This document shows positions 27,301-39,300 of a DNA stretch of 64,000 nucleotides, piece after piece; positions within the stretch are counted from its first letter, which is position 1, and each line of letters opens with the position of its first letter. The stretch covers positions 143,373,559-143,437,558 of the forward strand of contig CP136066.1 in assembly GCA_032622095.1 (NCBI GenBank), read 5' to 3'. Position numbers and translations under genes: made by a program. Under the pieces are notes generated by a model. It had not been told where the DNA came from. It searched no databases and saw only the letters and a program-made list of their open reading frames with translations. This DNA is from Siphonodentalium dalli. Lineage: Eukaryota > Mollusca > Scaphopoda > Gadilida > Siphonodentaliidae.

Positions 27301-30300
27301 ATTAAATGAGTGCATAGTTTTGAGACCGCCTTGGATTTATCAGTTAAGTCGCCGCTATAACGATAATATTCAATTATAGGGTTCGATTTCATAAAGAAAA
27401 CATTTGCAGTCGACGGCGCATTGGTACAGTTAGTAATCTGGTGAGTTTTATTGTGAATTATATGCAATCGCGCGACTGGGGCAGTTGATATGCAATGCAC
27501 AGGGGCGTGACGATATGGAGCAGTTGCCCCCCCCCCCCCACAAAGTGTCAATTTATAGTTAGAAATGTGACGCCTGATACAACATATAGGTTGGAAACGT
27601 TAGAACAGATATAAGCTAAGATATTCTCGTAGTTCGATTTCCCAACAAGTATTTGGTATGAAGTTTATTCTTTTTAGATCAAAAGCACGCAGAGACCCCA
27701 TAGCCTGCACGTCCCAGATATATAAGGCAATACAAAGTGAGAGCTTTCCGATGAATGTCAACAAGCCATATTTCCGACTAAATCTGGAAAAGTTACCCAT
27801 AATTCTGCTATGGTTGAGGAGTTGATTATTTAGGGCATTACTGTACATGACTACGAAGTATATGACATTTCTGAACTCAGTTATATAGCAGCCTATCGAT
27901 GGTCATTGATTAATTAGTTATATACTGTTAGTTCGATATTATTGGACCAAGTGTAATAGAAATGTTTAAAATAATTTCCTTTCGTCAGAACTATATAATT
28001 AAAATATATCTTCTGCTTTCATGCTGTATATTTTGTTGGTCTTTAAGTTCATAATACTGAGCGAAAAATAATATATATATACTGCGCGAATTTAAATACG
28101 AGTAAGGTATACAAAATGTAAAGAATTTCTTGATATTTCTGATACAGACAGAAGCAATTTCTTAGTTTTCACTTGAACTAATATCCCACAGTTAACAGTT
28201 AAATATTGAACATTATTAGTTGGAAGTACAAAAGTTAGGATATGGAAGTATACACATTTCCCATAGTAATTTGATTTATCACATAATTTGACCATAAAAG
28301 CAGTTTCATAATTATCGGTAATAGACACGTTTAATATCAGCGCGTGCGATGACGTCACGGCGTTCTTCAAATAACTTGCGATCGCTGTAGTTTGTGATTG
28401 TTGTTTTCGATGAATATTTCGCGTTTTTTCGGGTTTATTTGATCATGTGATAAAAGGTATCTCACACTCGTCCTATTTTATACGTAATTTATCAACCTCG
28501 TCCTCTAAATTCTATTTGAGCCTCGGTAAACCTCGGCTCAAATCGAATTTAGTGAACTCGGTTGATAAATTCCGTATAAAATAGAAACTCATGTGAGATC
28601 CTCTATATCTACTTCTGGTGAGTGGAAAATTGGTTTAGTAATTTGTATTAATTTGATGTCAAATTGGATTGAGCATCTTTAATTTCTTATATCTCTATCC
28701 AATGCATTGTGTTGACTTTCTAAAAACAGGGATACAGCTGGCCAAGAAAGATTTCGCTCACTGTCCAGGTTACAATACAGAGGTGTTCAGGTAATATCAA
28801 TGTTAACTATAGAACCAACATCAGGCAGGGTTGGTGTAATGGTAATGGTATATGGTCTATGCAATGGTAATGGGTAATGGCAATGCAATACACTGCATGG
28901 GATGCATGCATTACTTTTTCTCAAGTGATGAAAACTAATTTGTAGTGGGTCATTTTCTGCATAACATGTAATCCACAACATGCATTACATTCTCAAACCT
29001 GTTCCGATGGTCTTTCGTGAACAATGAGTGTTACAAATGGAAGTTTAAAACTTAATTCAAGACGTTGAACCAACATGTATGTTTTGAATTATGAATCCAT
29101 AGTGTTCTGATAAGTATATTGCTGATATCTATGACAAGGGAAATCACCTCTACCATAATAGTCTGGTCGATAAGCTGAAATTATAGGGTCAACCTAGAAT
29201 AAATTTGGACTAAGTTGTTTTATATATCATTTTGAAGAGGAAGATATCCTCTATAACATATCCAAAATCCGCTAAAATCCGCTTTGAGCAATTTTTATAA
29301 TTCAAGATGGCGTCCAATATGGCTGCCATTTTCCGTTAAGTCTGTTTGTTGTAATTTGATGCAATTATAGTGAGAATATCTTGTCATAGGTATACATATG
29401 TATACATTTTTGGGGAGCTAAGACATACCGCCACATTTTTATGCCAAAATTGGAACTACCCGCCCAAGATGGCAGCCAAAACGGTGACCGGAATTTGAAA
29501 ATGTTACGTTTTTTACTGATATCTTTAAGATAAGTTTCTGCTGTTTTGAACTGGTTGAGAATTGTGACTTTATTATGTATTTAGCATGTTAACTAACCAT
29601 CGGGGAAATAAAATATGCCATTATTGGAGTCTCCACACCTTCCAGTCATTCAAAAATTCGATTTTTACAGAACGCGGTATAACATATCACACAAAAAAAT
29701 CACCATTGGGATTATAGTCATATTTCATCAAGAAATTGGAAGGACTGTGCAACATAAGTGATGCATTCTATTTCTTATGGATATTCCAACTCAATGGTAC
29801 CAAAATTGTCACTTTGGCTCAAAATGGCTGCCAAAATATGAAAAATGGTAATTATTGCACCTGAATATAAGTTGTGGTTGATGAATAAAATTTACTATTC
29901 TGTCTTATATACATTGAATACTAACATTTCTGATGCACCTTGATTAAAGTTTACTATTTTAACCACTGAAATTACCAGAATTATGGAATTTTTTTTATCA
30001 CAAACTTGGCATCAAAATTGGCAAAAAATAACTTTTCTGATTTGCACCATTTTTTTTAATGTAAAATGGAACTATCTTTGGTATCAAATGTGCTTTTATT
30101 TTATCTATCTTAAATGTGACACTGATGTGTTTTAGACAAAATTACTCAAGATGTCTTGCAAAATGGCAACCAAATTTGGTAAAAAGTTGATTTGTCACAT
30201 TTATTCCGAACATTATTCTAAGCTGTTCCGAAAAGGTTGCAAATTGTGACTCACTTGGTAATTAAACATGCTACTTAAACAACTGATAACTAAATGTTAT

Positions 30301-33300
30301 ATTCTTGTTGTCCCAGTACATTTGAGGCATGACAAATCATTTTAAGGGAAGCATTATGGATTTTGCCGAAAACTTCTTTGGGATTCTGTCTATGTTTTTG
30401 AACGGAAATTGGCAGAACAGTGAAACGGAACTGAGAGGGATCATATTATTTGGCTACTCTGGCCCATAACATAAAAAGTTATTAACTTATAAACTATCGT
30501 CAGGAAAACCGTTTCCTTCGTATTGCATACCAAATGCCATTAAAATGGAGAAAACTCTGATATGATCCCTATATCATTTAACATATCCTTGAGTTATAGC
30601 GATAGGAAAGAGATAGTCACCCAAGGGCGCACCAGTGCAACCCACACATGACCATGCAGTCACTCCATATATACATAAACACCATATAAATGTCACTCGC
30701 TTTATGCACATACACCTCAACCACTACTATACAGCCACACATGTGTATACCCATACACCCAACACATGGCCATATAGTCGTGAGTAACCATGCAGGCCCA
30801 CCAGGTATACTCCTACACCTCACCCATGAACATATAGTCACGACATGTATACCTATTCACTACATTCATGAACATAGAGTAACCTTTACCTATTCGCCTC
30901 ACCATTGGTCATACAGTTACTCCATGTATATGTATATATTTGCCACATGCATGGTCATATAGGCACTCGATATATACATATACACCCCAATTATGAAAAT
31001 ATAGTCACTCCCGGTAGTCATTTTTGCCACATTCATGATCATACATCACTTCTTGTATACATATTTGCCTCACCAGGTCACTCCCTGTATATATATTTGT
31101 GACACCCATGGCCATATAGCCACTCAAGATATACATTTACACCCAACCCAAAACCATAGCGTCACTATAGGTATATGTATAGTATACATATAAACCTCAC
31201 CATTGACCTTACAGTCCCTCTAGATAGACCAATGTCCCGCACCGTGCACACAGCCATGCATACACTAAACGTGCATATACACCTCACCATCACAATTTAG
31301 CCTCTCGCTGTATACTCATAAACCACACTCGTGATCATACAATCACTCCTTGTATACCAATACATCTCACCATTAATTTTTCCACACGGCACTCCCTATA
31401 TACATATAGGCCACAGCATGGCCATATAGCCACTCGAGATACACAAGGGCTCGCGTCTTGCAGGTAATGAGTCGAAACATAATGTGACATGGCACATAGT
31501 CAGCGATCTGCAACTGATGATGATCCTATCCAAACATTTTGGCATCTTTACAACTCATTGGGAGTAATTTCCAAAAATGTCTAAACTCTACTTTTGGCAT
31601 AAAATAAAATCTTGTTTTTGTGGGGTACATTCTAAAACTATTTCAAAATTCCATTAAACCGCTCCAGGACCCAGGTTCCACCTCAACATTCATGTCATTA
31701 GAACGGGGATCAATTTGTCTGCGAGATATTGGGACCTTGGTTATCATATATTTAGCCTCGAATATTCTGTATTATGGCTAGCAAACATATTACCCTTTCT
31801 TTCGACATCCATACATGTATGTATCACCTTCATTGCGTGGGGAAATTATATGACGGATAGGATGTAGGCCATTTTTTCTTTCACTATACTTATGTTGACA
31901 AACGGAAAGGTCTTATGGTCCGTCAGACAGTGCTCCATTATGACTTGTTATTGTCATTCCGGAGGGCTAGGTGTGATTTTCGTTGCCCCGGACAGATGTG
32001 TCACCTTGTCAAACACCCACTTACATGTATTTGTTAGCCTATGCTTACCTGTATTGGTTGGTTGTCTGTATTGGTTAACCCATGACCGTAGAGTCACTCC
32101 AGGTGTATATATACCTCACCAATTACCATACAGTCCTTTGTGATATACCTGTACCACGCACACACGGCCATTCGTACACTTCAGACTTGCAAATACAGCT
32201 CAACCATGACAATTCAGCCACTCGCTTTATTCTTACACACCCCATCCATTCACTGTATACCGGTACACACCAATGGCAATACAGCCACGGCAGATAAACA
32301 TATACATCCCACCATGGCAATGATGTCACTATATATATATACACAAGTCCGCCAATGACCATCAAACTTTACTCCAGATATGCATATACACTTCAACAAC
32401 ATTGACCGTGCAGTCATTCCACGTACACATATACACATTGCCCATAACCATACCACAACTCCCTATTTATCCATACACCCCATCCATTGCCATACAGCTA
32501 ACGCGTGTATACATATACACCCACCCATGACAATACAGCCACCCAAGGTACACCAGTACATCCCACCCATGACCACACATTAACTCCATATATACATCCA
32601 CAACACAAAGATGGACAATGTAGCTAATATCGCTATACACATACACCATTTAAATGACTAGACAACCACTCCCTGTATACATGTTCACCTCACACATGAC
32701 CATAAGCTACTCCTTATATACATATACATCCCAACGTGGACACCACATACATGACCATATAGTCACACATTGTACAACTATTCACATAATGCATGGTACA
32801 CTGGGACAATATTTACCATTTTTCCTATATTGGTCGCCATTTTGAGAAGTGAAAATTTTGGTACAATTGAGTTGGAATATCCATCAAAAATAGAAAACAT
32901 CACTTACATTGGGCAGTTCTTCCAATTTCTTGATGACATATGACTAGATTCCCAATGGTGATTTTTTGTGATATGTTATATCGCATTCTGTAAAATCGAA
33001 TTTTTGAGTGATCGGAAGGGGTTGGGACCCCGTGAATGGCATATTTCATTGCTTCAAGTGTCAGTTAACATCCTAAATACAAAATAAAATCACAATTCTC
33101 AATCAGTTCCAAACAGCAGAAACTTATCTTAAAGATACTAGTAAAAAACGTTAAAAAAAATCACTTCCGGCCGCCATTTTTGCTGCCATCTTGGACGAGG
33201 TGTTCCAATTTTGGCACAGAAAGGTGGAGTTATGTCAGATTCACAAAAATGTATACATATGTATATATATGACAAGACTTTCTCACTATAATTGCATCAA

Positions 33301-36300
33301 ACTAACTGAACGGAAATGGCAGCCATCTTGGACGCCATCTTGAATTACAAAAAATGCTCAAAGCGGATTTTAGATATGTCATAGAGGATATATTCCTCTT
33401 CAAAATGGTATACATATCAAATTAGTCCAAATATCTTCAAGGTCAAACCTTTTATCGACCAGAATACCCCATTCACATGGGTACAACAAGAAATCTTAAT
33501 GTTTATTGCAACTTTCATTTATAAAAGAACATGGAATGGGGTAGAAATAGGGTTGTATGGCTTTCTATGGCAGGTAGAGAGACACCATAACATATTCTAT
33601 CATTTTAAAAACCTAATACTACTTAACGTACACGTACTGGCAATAGTAATTCATAAGCTTTGGAAGTAATGCTAATGTAGTACTACTCACTTTGAAAGTG
33701 GTGGTAATAGTAATTCTTGTTATATAAATGACAAGTTATGGTAATGCATTACTTAGCAGAGTATTGGACCCATCCCTGGTATTGGGCTGTGTAGACAAGA
33801 AGGGTTAATATATCAAATTATCATGGCCATATTGTAGTGCCGCAGTCCATTTACTGGTATAAATTTGACTATAGACTTCACTGCAATACACTGAAGATAA
33901 TAGGGAGGTTTATATCAAGAACTTCTGACTTCAAACGGCAGTAACTGCATGTTAGCAACGTACAGTCTGACTCCATCGTCAGACCAAGTCTTGTACAGAT
34001 AAATATTATCCATCTGAACCATTTCATGACGGGATGTGCGCTGGTGTAGCATTAAAGATCCTGTGCCAATGTATTCTCTTATATATGTGCATCTCCCATC
34101 CCATAGGGAGCCTCACATATATAAGAGAATGGACTGGCTTACATGGTCATGGTAAATATTGTTAGGCCAGTGTATTATCTTATATATGATATGCTCCCTA
34201 TGGGAGACTCGTATATATAAAGAGAATGCATTGGCACAGGGTTTTCACCAAATATCAGGAAGCTCCAGTCATGGAAGGGTTAAACCTAATACTACTGAAA
34301 GTACATGAATTGATAATAGTAATGCATTACTTTTGGAATTAATCTTAATGCAGTACTTCTCACTTTGAAAGTAATTGTGATAGTAATTATAATGCTAAAA
34401 TTGGCAAGTAATAGTAATGGTAATGCATTACTTTGCAAACTAATGGACCCATCCCTGGTATAGGCGCTATGTAGACAAGAAGGGTTAATATATCAAATTA
34501 TCATGGCCATATTGTAGTGCAGTAGTCCATTTACTGGTATAAATTTGACTTCACTATGCTGTTGTAGCATTAAAGATCCTGTGGCAGTGCATTCTCTTAT
34601 ACATGCGAGTCTCCCATAAGAAGCCTCGCATATATAAGAGAATGCGCTGGCTTACATGGTCAATGTAAATATTGTTAGGCTAATATATTCACTTATACAT
34701 GAGAGGCTCCCTATGGGAGATTCACATATATAAGAGAAGGCATTGGCAAAGTATTTTCACCAAATTGCAGGAAGCTCCAATCATGGAAGGGTTAACCTCT
34801 GACAATCACATGGCATCAACTAATGGTTGGTAGATGCCAGCGACTGAAGTTTAAAGTTAGAAGTACTCGAACTAAACCTCATTAATATTGTCATAATACT
34901 GATATGATGAAGGTTGAATGATAACCCATCCATGACTGGAGCTTCCTGAAATTTTGCGAAAACCATGTGCCAATGTATTCTCTTATATATGCAAGTTTCC
35001 CATAGAGACCCTCACATATATAAGATAATGCATTGGTCTTATATATATGCGAGAATGCACTGGTACAAGGATCTTTAATGCATCTCCTGTCATGAACCTC
35101 ATGCAAGGGTTAACAGTTTTCAAACTGACTAATCCATCACCAGCGACAAGACGGCCGCAACACACCTGTATGTCTCAGTTAGGGATTATGCTGATTAATT
35201 ATAGGCTAGCTGTAGGTTTTTTGTAGATAGTCTAATTTGTTTAATAGGGAGTCACATTATATATCATCCTTAATTTAGTGTAAAGGCTTCCCCACACACG
35301 GTAATACCCTAAATAATTGACACCTTAACCACAGCAGAATTATCGGTAACTTTTCAGGATTTAGTCGGAAATATGGCTCGTTGCCATTCATTGGAAAGCT
35401 CTCAGTGAGAGCTTTCCGATGAATGGCAACAAGCCATATTTCCGACTAAATCCTGAAAAGTTACCCATAATTCTGCTGTGGTTAAGGAGTCGATTATTTA
35501 TGGCATTACTGTATATTTTGATGGAAGAAATTGTTATTAGGATATATGATGGATGTTTAGTACATCCATTGATAACCATGGTTCAAAGATCAGTTTCCTG
35601 CACCAAAGAAAACACAGTCATATTTATGCAATTCATTTAGGAGGTTTAGTCACACAAAAGTGTGTAACTTGTAACATGTGGTATGGCAGCAATTAATTTG
35701 ATACGGAAGCCAAATGATACTCAGCCCAAAAAAGTCGAATGATACCTAATTTGAGTCAAACAATACTTTCCTGGGTCAAATGATACCTTTTCAATATAAA
35801 TTGTGTGATATTTTCTCGTGTTAAATGGAAGTGGGTTACATTATGTGTAACATACTATGCATGATATGGGTACAGATGAAACATTAATGGGCTATAAGAT
35901 ATCTTATTGAAATTTGACATTATCATTTCAGGGTATCATACTGGTGTTTGATATATCGAACAGATCCACATATGAACTCGTGTCATTTTGGATGCAGAAT
36001 ATTCGAGAGGTAATTATGGGCAATATTTGAAGGGATGTCCATGTTTGTCAAACTCATTATCATAACTCTTTCATGACTGGAGCTTCCTGAAATTTTCAAA
36101 ATCCCTGTGCCTATACATTCTGTGAGTGCCCATAGGGAGCCTCACATAATATAGAGAATGCAATGGCCTAATAATGTTTACCTTGACCTTATATTAGCCA
36201 GTGCATTCTCTTATATATGCAATGCTCCCTATGGAAGACTCGCATATATAAGAGAATGCACTGGTACAGGGTATTTAATGCTGCACCAGCTCCCCTCATG

Positions 36301-39300
36301 AAAGGGTTAAGTTGTAAGTTACAATGTTGTTTTGAAATGATATTTGGATGCAACATTTCCAAGTAGAGTTGTTCTCTGAGTTTTAAGTTCAATGATTCCC
36401 CTGTACAGTGAGATTATTTAGGGCATTACTGTAAGTTATCATTCTACACCTGTCAATTATTTCAACACAGAACCTTACATTTACTATTTTATATTTCAGG
36501 AGATAACATTTAGTCACAATCAGTATGAACCAATACCAGTGGTGGTCATCGGAAATAAGGCGGACCTGACAGAGCACCGTCAAGTGACTGCACGAAAGGC
36601 AAAGCAGGTAAGATTCATATTTATGGTGCATGGCAAATTAAAGAAAAAAACCTGGAATTATGCATCATATATCCAATTTTGCCAGTTCTTTTTATTTTAG
36701 AATTTATAAACTGATAATGAATTAAAAAAGATTCTCCATTTTCGTTTGTTCTCTTAACTCTTCCATGACTGGAGCTTCATGAAATTTTGCGAAAACCCTG
36801 TGCCAATGCATTCTCTTATATATGCGAGTCTCCCATAGGGTGCCTTGCATATATAAGAGAACACATTGGCCTAACAATATTTACCTTGACCTTGTAAGCT
36901 AGTGCATTCTCTTATATATGTGATGCTCCCTCGCATATATAGAAGAATGCACTGGTACAGGATCTTTAATACTGCACCAGCGCAGCTCCTGTCATGAAAG
37001 GGTTAATTACTGATATATCCGATTATATAAAGTTATTATACAATGTTGTGTACAGTATGTGTTTTTCTTGTACGAGTCCAGGTTGTGGTGAAAAGTCATA
37101 TTGGACGAGACACGCCAGTGTCGAGTCCAATATGACGTTTCACCACAACCTGGACGAGTACAAGAAAAACTCATACTGTACACAACATTGTATAATGACA
37201 TTTTTATTATCCATCTGTATGTTTATCCACATTTTGGGAATAAAACTTTTGTGGTTATTTTTTGTGTATTTGTCGGCACTTTATATAATAAATCTCTATA
37301 AAAGCGTGTATTTTGATCATCAGAAAGCATGATTTGGAAAAGTAAACTCAATGCTTCAAGTGAAACGTCTGCTAAAATCCATCAGTGTTGCGCGCGCATC
37401 ACAATTTCACCGATTCATTTCGCAATAGAGTTAATTCGTGACGTCACGGAGTCCCAATAAAAAGTTATATAATACAGTCGGGAGTCCAATATGACTTTTT
37501 CCAGGACTATCACGTGGCGGCTTTTGCCCAATCGGAAATGGTGTTTAGTTAAGGGATGGATAATAATTGTTATTATTGAATTGAGCAGTGTCCATCTTCA
37601 TATGAGAAATACCTGGTCAAGTAATGGTATGCCCATTTTTGACTTTGTTGAATATTTTGTTGTCAGGATGATAACTCAATTTATAGTTATCCCACAGCTT
37701 TTAAATTTAGTATGTGGATGAAAATACAGGTCAAGTGCAAACTCTGGTCTGGTCCAGCAACTTCTAATGAAGTTATGTTCCTTTAGATGTAGAATTTTCC
37801 GGTGAATTAATAACATGAAAATGCAGTTTGAATTTTGGCCCGGCCCAATAATTTCTAACAGTGATAAGCCCATTTTATACCTAGAATTTACTGACTATTT
37901 TGGCATCCTATCAGCTACAAGCAAGGCTTGATTGTTGTGAGAAATAAATTTTTATTGATTTTTATTTCTAAAGAAGCCCCCACCAAAATAAAAAATATTT
38001 ATTGGTGGACAGGCCTTTTATTTGCTAGTCATTGTTGTTCTGATCAAGCTCAGTGTGAATCTTGTACACTATAACACTAAGGGCTATATAAATATTTGTT
38101 ATTATAATAACTAGCATCATCTGATGGTTTTCATATAAATTAAAGACAATATTATTAACTATATGGATATATTCTTTACCCAGCTTGCAGAGAGAGAAAT
38201 GGCATTTACTTATATGGAATCTAGTGCAAAGACTGGAACAAATATATACAACGCATTCCAAAGGCTGGCCTACCACATCACAGACATATGTAATCCTCAA
38301 TTGGTAAGGCACATGCATATAATCACATACCCTCTACATTCACACAATTAGCACCCGTAATACTCAGTACAAATCACCATACGATTTAGACGAACGTTTT
38401 CGAGGTTTATCAAGCAACCACTGTATAAAAAGCGATGAACCACCTACAGTAATGCCCTAAGTAATCGACTTCTTAAACACAGCAGAATTATGGGTAACTT
38501 CTCCGGATTTAGTCGGAAATATGGCTTGTTGCCATTCATCGGAAAGCTCTCGGGGAGAGCTTTCCGATGAATGGCAACAAGCCATATTTCTGACTAAATC
38601 ATGAAAAGTTACCCATAATTCTGCTGTGTTTAAGGAGTCGATTACTTAGGCATTACTGTACATGGTCAAGCCGATCATGTGCATGCATTCGCTTCATTCT
38701 GTTATTGGGAACCTGTGTTGGAATTTGAACAATATGTTACCTACAATTGTTTTTGTATTTTTGAAAAGTAGTTCATTTTATGAATGTTCTATTAAAATGT
38801 ACTGCTATATGATTATAATGAATGACTGGAAGATCGACTGGGGTCATTGGTTTTGACCGGTAAAGTAATTCAACAAAGTTTGTGTGAATCCCTTACCCTG
38901 CCGGTCAAAATCCAATGATCCTCATTGATCTTCCAGTCATTTATTATTTAAAGATGTAACTTGACAGTCCTTGATATTAATGACTGAAACTCCATCTAGT
39001 TACTCTTTTAATCCTTTACCCAACAAACCGGCCAACACCGGCCAAATAAAGCTTCAACAGCCTAAAATATCTTCGGTCTGTCTCAATAGAACCATACAAA
39101 TATGGATATCATTGGAACCGGCTCCTTGAGCACCTTGTGATAGTTACAGTTATACCCTGTGCCAAAGCATTCTCTTATATATGCGAGTCGACCATAGGTC
39201 GCCTCGCATATATAAGAGAATACATTGGCCTAAAAAAAATCTTTTTTTAACACTTTTTACCATTTTTTCTTACATTCTTTAACAATTTTATAATTTTTAA

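Larger units (their letters stand above)
33600..34800. repeat. Tandem segmental duplication (~680-bp offset)
   Basis: acctaatactactta.. (about 33609) through ggtataaatttgac (about 33868) recurs from about 34287 to 34552. Each copy is followed by a double-hairpin MITE, so the unit includes the MITE. Confidence 0.72.
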
